In this document: in pieces, positions 1 through 5,169 of the stretch
How the letters are laid out: each line of letters opens with the position of its first letter
Numbering within the stretch: position 1 is the first letter of the stretch
Assembly: GCA_003649915.1 (NCBI GenBank)
Contig: QMTG01000086.1
Location: 1 to 5,169, forward strand
Direction of reading: 5' to 3'
Length of the DNA stretch: 5,169 bases
Origin: Thermoplasmata archaeon
GTDB taxonomy: Archaea > Thermoplasmatota > Thermoplasmata > B31-G17
The notes under the pieces: generated by a model
Seen by the model: the letters and a program-made list of their open reading frames with translations, nothing else
Databases searched by the model: none
What the model was told of the DNA's origin: nothing
Program-made: the position numbers and the translations under genes

Positions 1-900
1 AACAAGGAGAGATGTGTCATTGATACAGACGATGTCTGGAGATTCATCAGTATTTATGTCACCAACGGCACAAACAAGGGAGTGATAGAAAGAATAATTC
101 CAAAGCATTGTTCCATTAATCTCGTATGCAAAGACTGCATCTTTTGTTGAGAAGAGTGCCTCTGCCAAGTAGTCATTATCCAGATTTCCAACTATCGGAT
201 AGCCATAGACTCTTTGTTGCCCTAGTATTGAATACACACGCCCAGTGCTGTTTATCACAAACGCCCCCATATTTCCGCCCAAGACCACATGATTACTGGA
301 ACTACTGGGAGCAATTGCGAACAGAGTTGTTGCATTGTTAACACGCCATAACTCTTTACCATAGTGGTCAAGGCAATGCAACGACCAATAATCTAGGACC
401 AAAACTTCATAATTTCCATCCATGTCCAAATCGTATATTCCTGCATATATTGCTCCACTCATACGAGTGTACCATACAATATTTCCGTAACTATCCAGAC
501 AGTAAACACCATCCCCCTCAACTGGAACTATTATTTCCATGTTTCCATCGTGGTTCAAGTCCGCAATCGATACACTGAGCCCTATAGACGCATATGGGTA
601 CCTTGTAAAGTCTTTTTTCCACAACAATTTCCCATCGCTGCTTATCGTGTACAGGGTGGTTACACTCTCAAAGGGTGAGCCTGTGGGAAAATCAAACCCG
701 TTTCCTGCGATTACTTCAAGGCCTTTACTATTTTTTGACACGTCTGCAACCATTGGGGTGTTGAAAAATGTATTTATTATTACGTAATCCCAGAGTTTTT
801 TACCGTCGGGCCCTAAACAATAAACCTTTCCATTGTACGATGAAAATATTATTTCCTGCTTACCATCCATGTTAATATCCGCAACTACAGGACACGAGTA
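1..900 (-). repeat. Beta-propeller repeats 7-12 plus one degenerate blade (PQQ-like subtype), residues about 1423-1722, truncated
   Basis: Asp-rich loops start at residues 1430, 1475, 1536, 1579, 1661 (as Asn-Leu-Asp-Asn-Asp) and 1703. Spacing is shorter (42-61) than in the first half. A blade near 1619-1642 has a Ser-rich turn instead of the acidic loop, which explains the 82-residue gap between 1579 and 1661. Here the outer strands carry Val-Tyr-Cys-Leu-x-x-x-Gly-x-x-x-Trp or close variants (Asp-Gly-Lys-Leu-Leu-Trp, Tyr-Gly-Lys-Glu-Leu-Trp, Asn-Gly-Thr-Met-Leu-Trp), which resemble PQQ/quinoprotein-like blades. The window ends inside a blade, so more protein follows. Confidence 0.88.
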
Positions 901-3900
901 TACAGGGCTATCCTCAGTTCCTTCAAGCCATGTTTTGAAATCAAACGTATTGCCATTATTCGTATAAACGTACACTTTTCCACGCATATCACCAACTATT
1001 ATATCACTCTGTCCATCATCATCAAAATCAAAAATGTTTGGTGCTGACTTTGAGAACGTCTTGAGTAAACCACTGTTATCATAGGGTCCACCATGACCTA
1101 TCACCCTTCCACCCTTTACAAGATTTGTAGTATTCTCATTTCTAAGGAATATGTCAAGATAACCTGCCCCGTTTCCAACAACGATGTCTAGGTCTCCATC
1201 TCCATCCCAATCTATTGGATATATTGACGGCTCCGCCCCCTCAACGTCAATTGCGCTATCGTTGCACTTGAGAATTTCATAATTTGAAAATCTGGGTTTT
1301 GCATCTAGACCAATATTTTTATAAAAGTATATATAGCCATGATATCTGCTGTCAGAATCATTCCACACAGTAACGCCGAGGAGAAGATCTTTCTTCCCGT
1401 CCCCATCCCAGTCAATAACAGTAGGAAATGAACACGTGCCTGGGTCTATTGGCTCATTGCCTGCATAAATTTTCTCCCCGGAGTTGAACTGAGGGGATGA
1501 AAGTGTTCCAACATTCCTGAATAAGTAAACGTACGAATGCTCAGTCTCTCCATCATAATAATAACTTCCCACAACTAAATCAAACCTTCTGTCATTGTCC
1601 CAGTCAACAATCCAAGGCACTGAGCGATAGCCCACGTCCACTACATCACCATTTACGTCTTCCAGCCTAAAACTGTAATTATATGATGGTTTGGCGTTTG
1701 TCCCATTGTTTATGTATACGTACATATATCCATGGTATCCATGGATGCTTCCGAAAAGCCCACCAACAATCATATCAAGGTCTCCATCGGCATCCCAGTC
1801 AACGAATCTTGGGGTTACCCAAGCACCAAACGATGTTGTTCTTGTATGAAACTCCCATATTTCTGTGCCATTATGCGATATGCACATAACACCACCGTAT
1901 GTTTGATGCACTAGCCCCCCAAAGCTCATAATTATTTCATTATAACAGTCATTGTTTATGTCTGAGAGAGCTACGCCAACTGGCATATACTTAGACCCGA
2001 CGTATTTTTCCATCAATTTTACCCCTCTACCCTTTGTTTTCATGGGGGAGTATGGACTGTATCCACTGTTCATCGTATCGTGCATGGGCATTGGCCACTC
2101 ATCGTATCCGCTTATGTACATACATGTGCTTACATTATTGTTAGACTCGTTTACCTCACTCACATTATTGTACGGATCAGCAGATACGAGGATATCAGAT
2201 GGACCACGCTTTGATGGTGTATAGTTTATGTATATTGTTATCTTCGAGCCGTGGGGAAGGAAGAACATGCTACCGTTTACGTACACGCCATTTTCGAAAA
2301 GTGCGACTGATGCGTTTGTATCCGCATTTCCAAGATTGTACATTATAGTTTCCACCTTCGCTGCCATTTTTTCAACTGGTATTGGCGGTGATGTTACAAG
2401 GCGGAGTGGCATCAAATCCACACCATCGCACATAACAACAATCTCTTTGTCCCCCGCGTTATTTTTTTCATCTTCCTCCCATATGCTGTTGTCAGCATCC
2501 GCCACCGCAATTATGCGATATAGGCCGTAGTGGGGTTGTGACCATGTGAGGGTTATGTTTTTCTCGCATCCTGATTGAAGGGTAATATAATCTTCCCAAA
2601 TCACGCCCTCACTGCCCTCAGGTATTGCTTTGTAATATACCCTCAAGTATATGTTTGATGCGTTCCAATCCCCAGCATTTTTCACACAGACAATTATCGG
2701 TATATTCTGACCACTCATGCAGTTTTGTGGTGCAGAAACACTCTCTACCACAATATCCGGAGAACGTACATGGAAAAAGCGAAGGAGATAATTGCTCCCC
2801 CAGTTCAGGTCATCATCTGCCGTGAGAATAATCCCCAATGCACATAAATGTATGTCCTTAATATTATAGTGCAGGGCTATTTTCTTTCTCTCTCCAGCAT
2901 GTACTGTGCCTATTTTTTTAGTAATATAATCATACATGAGAACTAATCCGGTCTGCGGATAGTGTCGATATATTATTGCAAAAAGGGTGGTGTTTGTTGC
3001 GTTCCCACCCCCTATATTGACAATAGTCAGGTTTATCCCCATATCTTTTCCAAGCACTGCAGGCTCAAGAACAAGGGCGCTGTTGTTTATGTATAGGTCG
3101 GGCCTTTTTGTCATGATAAACTGATAGGGCACTCTGTAAGTTCCACTCCCAATACTGTTCTCCCACGTCATAACAACATATCCTGTGTATATCCCATTGC
3201 ATTTACCATGAAGTTCAAGTGTTACTGCTATACTTTCACTCTGGCTAGGGGATAGGCTCATTCTCTTTTTATCAGTGTGTATTGAGTAATTTCCATAATC
3301 CTTAACATCTACCCTTATACTCAAGTTTACATGAGCGTCATCTATGTTTTTCACTTGAATCACTCTTACAACCTTTGTTGGGGTCTCACGTATACTACCA
3401 AAACTCAGCTGTGTTACGTTGGTTATTATCGGTGTTTTATAAGCCCCATAACAATCAATCCTTCCCCCACCCTGCACATAGGCGCTATAGTTTATGTCCT
3501 TTGCACAGCAACATATTCTGGCTTTAATCTCGTGTGGTGTGGCATACTTATATTTTTGAAGGAGAAGTGCTGCCAGTCCTGCGACATGCGGTGCGGCCAT
3601 GGATGTACCGCTCAGCCTTGTATAGTAATCATTAATTATATAGCCAAGGGATGTATTCTTTGCCCTTGCCGCCATGACACCGTACTCCATGCTGTACTTT
3701 GTTGTGTTATTCTCATGCAATACTTCAACGTCGCCTCCCGGGGCAACAACATCAGGCTTTATTGTGTAATCATACGAGGGTCCTATGCTGCTGAACCAGG
3801 ACACTTTATCAGGACCACCACTATCATGACTACCGTTTAGGTGCGTTGTTGCTCCAACAGCAATGCAATAGGGAGATAATGCCGGCGACCCTACTGTAAA

Positions 3901-5166
3901 GTTACCGTAAGCCCCCAAGTTCCCAGCAGCCGCAACAACAATGACTCCTCTTTCAGTAGCTCCCTTTACAGCCTCGCACAATGGGTCGTCATTACATCCC
4001 CAGCCCCCAAGGCTTAGATTTATTACGTCTGCTCCATCATCGGTACTCTCATTATTATCAGGATCAACAGCACTATCAATTGCTGCAATTATATCAGAGA
4101 CGTATCCTCTTCCGTCCTTATCAAGCACCTTATACGCCATTATCAGTGCATTTGGTGCTACGCCGCACACCTTGTGCGATGATGCATTCCCGGTCCCTGC
4201 GATTATGCAGGCTACATGTGTACCATGTCCATTGTCATCCATTGGGTCAGTGTCATTGTTAACAAAATCGTATCCTGCTATCACCTTCCAGTTAGGAAAG
4301 AGCCCGCTGTGGTTTTCATTCCCCCCTAGGTCTGGGTGGGTATAATCCACTCCGGTATCTATTATGGCGACCCTTACATCACATCCGCTCATATTTTCCA
4401 CAGAAATGTTAAGAGCACCCCAGAGCAACGTTGCATTTATTAATGGCACACTGTCAATTAGACTTGCGTGTACGTAACGGTCCGGGTATGCAGCTTTCAC
4501 ATATCCCTCATCCTGCAATAGCCCTATCTTGTCTGCTGGGCCTATGACACAAAAGCCACTTATTACATTCCTGTATTTCCATAAAATTTTGAAGCCTATA
4601 CTTCTTATAGCACTTTCTGCAAACTCAATATTACTACGATTCACTATGAGTATGTATCTGTTTGCCTCATTGCTCCCTTTGGACTCTTGAGATTGCTGTC
4701 TTTTGGGATAATAACGAACTTTGCCCTCGTTGCTAATGTTCCAAACTGTTTCGTTCTCAATATATGCACCCATTATGCTTATATTCTCAATGCTATACCT
4801 AAGTACTGAGGGTAGGTTTGAGAAAACCTTTGCCATACCCAAATCTTTAATGGGCCGTATGGATGCATATGTACCATTTGTGGACGCATATGACACTCTC
4901 TCATTATCTAAAAACTGCTCAGAGTCCTCATAGCACACCTTGCCATCAACTTCATCACAGGCTACGTGAGAAACATTATCGTTCTCTCCCCTCACACTTT
5001 TCTCGGACGCGCCTTCCACCGTATCGCATATTTCATGTTGAGCATCTACCTGACTATTAAAAGGTATAAATAATGAGTTCAGGAGCATAAATATAACAAA
5101 AAAGTTGAAGAGCACGCCCATATTTTTACTCAGTATACTCCTTCTTCTAACATTCATGCAGATCAT
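1..5166 (-). CDS. Secreted subtilisin-like serine protease (S8) with CARDB domains and FG-GAP/VCBS beta-propellers, 3'-partial
   Basis: This is predicted to be an exported endopeptidase that hydrolyses peptide bonds outside the cell with an Asp-His-Ser triad. The minus frame is open for 1,722 codons with no stop and continues past position 1, so the C terminus is missing. Domains in order: signal peptide 1-42, unassigned 43-168, I9-like propeptide 169-233, S8 domain 262-576 (Asp270, His314, Asn416, Ser522), Ig/Fn3-like 577-687, three CARDB-like domains 688-1019, then a propeller array from about 1023 onward. Single-domain subtilases are usually 350-450 residues, so most of this protein is accessory. 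Three in-frame ATGs precede or open the signal peptide: 5166, 5157 and 5121. I use 5166, but 5157 still keeps the Arg-Arg-Arg n-region and is equally possible. The frame is also open for the one codon upstream (GAA), so a start outside the window cannot be excluded. Promoter and neighbours are not visible. Identification as an S8 protease is secure; substrate and host are unknown. Confidence 0.97.
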   Translation of the reverse strand, partial: MICMNVRRRSILSKNMGVLFNFFVIFMLLNSLFIPFNSQVDAQHEICDTVEGASEKSVRGENDNVSHVACDEVDGKVCYEDSEQFLDNERVSYASTNGTYASIRPIKDLGMAKVFSNLPSVLRYSIENISIMGAYIENETVWNISNEGKVRYYPKRQQSQESKGSNEANRYILIVNRSNIEFAESAIRSIGFKILWKYRNVISGFCVIGPADKIGLLQDEGYVKAAYPDRYVHASLIDSVPLINATLLWGALNISVENMSGCDVRVAIIDTGVDYTHPDLGGNENHSGLFPNWKVIAGYDFVNNDTDPMDDNGHGTHVACIIAGTGNASSHKVCGVAPNALIMAYKVLDKDGRGYVSDIIAAIDSAVDPDNNESTDDGADVINLSLGGWGCNDDPLCEAVKGATERGVIVVAAAGNLGAYGNFTVGSPALSPYCIAVGATTHLNGSHDSGGPDKVSWFSSIGPSYDYTIKPDVVAPGGDVEVLHENNTTKYSMEYGVMAARAKNTSLGYIINDYYTRLSGTSMAAPHVAGLAALLLQKYKYATPHEIKARICCCAKDINYSAYVQGGGRIDCYGAYKTPIITNVTQLSFGSIRETPTKVVRVIQVKNIDDAHVNLSIRVDVKDYGNYSIHTDKKRMSLSPSQSESIAVTLELHGKCNGIYTGYVVMTWENSIGSGTYRVPYQFIMTKRPDLYINNSALVLEPAVLGKDMGINLTIVNIGGGNATNTTLFAIIYRHYPQTGLVLMYDYITKKIGTVHAGERKKIALHYNIKDIHLCALGIILTADDDLNWGSNYLLRFFHVRSPDIVVESVSAPQNCMSGQNIPIIVCVKNAGDWNASNIYLRVYYKAIPEGSEGVIWEDYITLQSGCEKNITLTWSQPHYGLYRIIAVADADNSIWEEDEKNNAGDKEIVVMCDGVDLMPLRLVTSPPIPVEKMAAKVETIMYNLGNADTNASVALFENGVYVNGSMFFLPHGSKITIYINYTPSKRGPSDILVSADPYNNVSEVNESNNNVSTCMYISGYDEWPMPMHDTMNSGYSPYSPMKTKGRGVKLMEKYVGSKYMPVGVALSDINNDCYNEIIMSFGGLVHQTYGGVMCISHNGTEIWEFHTRTTSFGAWVTPRFVDWDADGDLDMIVGGLFGSIHGYHGYMYVYINNGTNAKPSYNYSFRLEDVNGDVVDVGYRSVPWIVDWDNDRRFDLVVGSYYYDGETEHSYVYLFRNVGTLSSPQFNSGEKIYAGNEPIDPGTCSFPTVIDWDGDGKKDLLLGVTVWNDSDSRYHGYIYFYKNIGLDAKPRFSNYEILKCNDSAIDVEGAEPSIYPIDWDGDGDLDIVVGNGAGYLDIFLRNENTTNLVKGGRVIGHGGPYDNSGLLKTFSKSAPNIFDFDDDGQSDIIVGDMRGKVYVYTNNGNTFDFKTWLEGTEDSPVYSCPVVADINMDGKQEIIFSSYNGKVYCLGPDGKKLWDYVIINTFFNTPMVADVSKNSKGLEVIAGNGFDFPTGSPFESVTTLYTISSDGKLLWKKDFTRYPYASIGLSVSIADLNHDGNMEIIVPVEGDGVYCLDSYGNIVWYTRMSGAIYAGIYDLDMDGNYEVLVLDYWSLHCLDHYGKELWRVNNATTLFAIAPSSSSNHVVLGGNMGAFVINSTGRVYSILGQQRVYGYPIVGNLDNDYLAEALFSTKDAVFAYEINGTMLWNYSFYHSLVCAVGDINTDESPDIVCINDTSLLV
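901..2100 (-). repeat. FG-GAP/VCBS beta-propeller repeats 1-6 with leading WPM-HD motif, residues about 1023-1422
   Basis: The region opens with Trp-Pro-Met-Pro-Met-His-Asp (1024-1030) and Gly-Tyr-Ser-Pro, a motif I associate with the start of secreted beta-propeller regions. Six Asp-rich loops follow, starting at residues 1069, 1123, 1188, 1252, 1319 and 1380. The best copies read Asp-Trp-Asp-Gly-Asp-Gly-Asp-Leu-Asp followed by Ile-Val-Val-Gly. These loops match the calcium-binding FG-GAP/VCBS type. Spacing is 54-67 residues. Blades 2-4 also share a Tyr-x-Tyr-x-Asn-x-Gly-x-x-x-x-x-Pro-x-Phe/Tyr strand pair. Loop 1 (Asp-Ile-Asn-Asn-Asp-Cys) and loop 3 (Asp-Trp-Asp-Asn-Asp-Arg) lack the glycine. 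The likely role is binding or adhesion; the ligand is unknown. Confidence 0.9.
2110..2421 (-). other. CARDB-like domain 3, residues about 916-1019
   Basis: It opens Val-Asp-Leu-Met-Pro-Leu, has the strand Val-Glu-Thr-Ile-Met-Tyr-Asn-Leu-Gly-Asn-Ala-Asp and then Val-Ala-Leu-Phe-Glu-Asn-Gly. It closes Leu-Val-Ser-Ala-Asp-Pro-Tyr-Asn-Asn-Val-Ser-Glu-Val-Asn-Glu-Ser-Asn-Asn-Asn, a textbook CARDB ending. It joins directly to the Trp-Pro-Met linker that precedes the propeller region. Confidence 0.8.
2431..2760 (-). other. CARDB-like domain 2, residues about 803-912
   Basis: This is the clearest CARDB copy. It opens Pro-Asp-Ile-Val-Val-Glu-Ser-Val, has Ile-Val-Cys-Val-Lys-Asn-Ala-Gly-Asp-Trp, then Ile-Thr-Leu-Thr-Trp and Arg-Ile-Ile-Ala-Val-Ala-Asp-Ala-Asp-Asn. 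It closes with Glu-Glu-Asp-Glu-Lys-Asn-Asn-Ala, matching the usual 'V-D-x-x-N-x-I-x-E-x-x-E-x-N-N' ending. It follows domain 1 with no linker. Five Cys fall in or just after this copy, at residues 816, 827, 867 and 913 and nearby strands. Confidence 0.8.
2761..3105 (-). other. CARDB-like domain 1, residues about 688-802
   Basis: It begins Arg-Pro-Asp-Leu-Tyr-Ile and has the core strand Ile-Asn-Leu-Thr-Ile-Val-Asn-Ile-Gly, followed by Asn-Ala-Thr-Asn-Thr-Thr-Leu. It ends in Leu-Thr-Ala-Asp-Asp-Asp and Asn-Trp-Gly-Ser-Asn-Tyr. The 'PDL... V-x-N-x-G... A-D-x-D... E/N-x-N/S-N' layout is the CARDB (cell adhesion related domain in bacteria) signature, here somewhat degenerate at the closing turn. 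Such domains usually act as rigid extracellular spacers or adhesive modules. Confidence 0.7.
3106..3438 (-). other. Ig/Fn3-like beta-sandwich following the protease, residues 577-687
   Basis: Alternating hydrophobic strands run from Thr-Gln-Leu-Ser-Phe-Gly through Val-Val-Arg-Val-Ile-Gln-Val-Lys-Asn-Ile, a Leu-Ser-Pro-Ser-Gln-Ser-Glu-Ser-Ile-Ala-Val stretch, Gly-Ile-Tyr-Thr-Gly-Tyr-Val-Val and Tyr-Arg-Val-Pro-Tyr-Gln-Phe. This pattern (an 'SFG' start, a 'V-x-N' strand, 'P-x-x-S' and 'G-x-Y-x-G' turns, then 'R-V-P-Y') is common in the Fn3-like or P-domain-like module placed after S8 domains. The family name is uncertain. Confidence 0.6.
3439..4383 (-). other. Peptidase S8 (subtilase) catalytic domain, residues about 262-576
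   Basis: All active-site blocks are intact. The Asp block is Val-Ala-Ile-Ile-Asp270-Thr-Gly-Val-Asp. The His block is Asp-Asn-Gly-His314-Gly-Thr-His-Val-Ala. The oxyanion Asn416 lies in Val-Ala-Ala-Ala-Gly-Asn, and the Ser block is Ser-Gly-Thr-Ser522-Met-Ala-Ala-Pro-His-Val-Ala-Gly. Lys-Pro-Asp-Val-Val-Ala-Pro-Gly and the closing Gly-Gly-Gly-Arg-Ile-Asp are also typical of archaeal and bacterial subtilases. The gap from Asn416 to Ser522 is 106 residues, against 66 in mature subtilisin (Asn155-Ser221), so there is an insertion of about 40 residues there. Ten Cys lie in the domain, including a close pair (391 and 397) and a run of three (552-554). Activity is expected because no key residue is missing. 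Confidence 0.97.
4468..4662 (-). other. Inhibitor I9-like propeptide of the subtilase, residues about 169-233
   Basis: The segment starts Asn-Arg-Tyr-Ile-Leu-Ile-Val and continues through a helix (Ala-Glu-Ser-Ala-Ile-Arg-Ser), a Gly-Phe-Lys-Ile strand, Val-Ile-Ser-Gly-Phe, and Leu-Leu-Gln-Asp-Glu-Gly-Tyr-Val-Lys-Ala-Ala-Tyr-Pro-Asp. This strand-helix-strand-helix-strand order, with a 'gF' in the middle and a 'V-x-x-x-x-x-D' end just before the catalytic domain, is the familiar pattern of S8 propeptides. In the family such domains act as intramolecular chaperones and inhibitors and are cleaved off. The fold is assigned by pattern only. Confidence 0.7.
4663..5040 (-). other. Unassigned N-terminal region of the precursor, residues 43-168
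   Basis: This stretch of about 125 residues lies between the signal peptide and the I9-like propeptide. It is polar and acidic at first, with three Cys within about 40 residues (in Glu-Ile-Cys-Asp, Val-Ala-Cys-Asp and Lys-Val-Cys-Tyr contexts), and then contains several N-x-S/T sequons. It ends in a Lys/Arg/Gln/Ser-rich segment (Pro-Lys-Arg-Gln-Gln-Ser) that looks disordered. I recognise no domain. It is probably part of the pro-region removed on maturation, which is inference. Confidence 0.5.
5041..5166 (-). other. Sec-type signal peptide, residues 1-42
   Basis: The N terminus has a basic n-region (Arg7-Arg8-Arg9 and Lys14), a hydrophobic core from about Gly17 to Phe36 rich in Phe, Leu, Ile and Val, and a polar c-region ending Val-Asp-Ala42. 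This gives a plausible signal peptidase I site between Ala42 and Gln43. There is no lipobox cysteine at the cleavage point and no twin-arginine motif in the strict S/T-R-R-x-F-L-K form, although three Arg occur in a row. The exact cleavage site is inferred. Confidence 0.85.
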
Positions 5167-5169
5167 TTC

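Noticed and set aside
1727..1744. Exact tandem duplication of the 9-mer TATCCATGG
   Set aside because: It encodes His-Gly-Tyr twice in a propeller blade, and a His-Gly-Tyr also occurs in a neighbouring blade. Two short copies within a coding repeat do not support a separate DNA element.
126..2825. Several plus-strand open frames of 60-100 codons
   Set aside because: All are antisense to the propeller and CARDB coding sequence. None has a convincing ribosome binding site or domain, and some overlap one another.
3331..3840. Plus-strand open frame of 169 codons
   Set aside because: It lies wholly antisense to the S8 catalytic and Fn3-like region, whose reading frame contains the unmistakable Ser522 block. 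Its translation is a Cys/Ile/Tyr-rich string with no recognisable motif.
3941..4345. Plus-strand open frames of 134 and 93 codons overlapping each other
   Set aside because: Both are antisense to the Asp/His active-site part of the protease and overlap in different frames. Their low-complexity Ser/Pro/Leu and His/Tyr composition is typical of shadow frames.
4721..5060. Two overlapping plus-strand open frames of 65-70 codons
   Set aside because: They are antisense to the signal peptide and pro-region and have no motif or neighbour supporting them.
5063..5075. TATA-box-like sequence (GGTATAAATAATG) on the plus strand
   Set aside because: It lies inside the signal-peptide codons of the minus-strand gene and would drive transcription antisense to it with no gene downstream. 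AT-rich codons for Leu, Phe and Ile explain it.
1..5169. Possible CRISPR array or DNA repeat suggested by recurring CCATCCCA-like strings near 1208, 1408 and 1792
   Set aside because: These strings are the Asp-Trp-Asp-Gly codons of the FG-GAP loops. They vary in sequence and spacing and lie within an unbroken reading frame.

Overview
The window is almost entirely one very long gene fragment on the minus strand. A single reading frame runs without a stop from the ATG at 5166-5164 to position 1 and leaves the window still open. That gives at least 1,722 codons, with the 3' end missing. I checked the frame codon by codon on every line and found no stop or frameshift. Nothing on the plus strand looks like a real gene, and there is no RNA gene, mobile element, CRISPR array, intergenic region or terminator.

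The product is a secreted, multidomain subtilisin-like serine protease. From the N terminus it has: a Sec-type signal peptide (residues 1-42); an unassigned acidic/polar stretch (43-168); a propeptide resembling Inhibitor I9 (about 169-233); a peptidase S8 domain (about 262-576) with Asp270, His314, oxyanion Asn416 and Ser522 all present; an Ig/Fn3-like domain (577-687); three CARDB-like beta-sandwich domains (688-1019); a Trp-Pro-Met-x-x-His-Asp linker motif (1024-1030); and a beta-propeller region with at least twelve Asp-rich FG-GAP/VCBS loops (1069 to the window edge).

The organism is probably a euryarchaeon, with the Thermoplasmatota lineage a reasonable guess. The evidence is indirect: heavy use of ATA for Ile and AGA/AGG for Arg, the S8 + CARDB + propeller architecture, and about 46 N-glycosylation sequons. 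A bacterium cannot be excluded from this sequence alone.

The parts fit a cell-surface or released protease. The propeptide would keep the enzyme inactive until export, the CARDB domains would act as spacers, and the propellers would bind substrate, a partner or the cell surface. I see no multi-gene system here. The points of interest lie within this one protein: its hybrid propeller array, its high cysteine content and its dense glycosylation sites.
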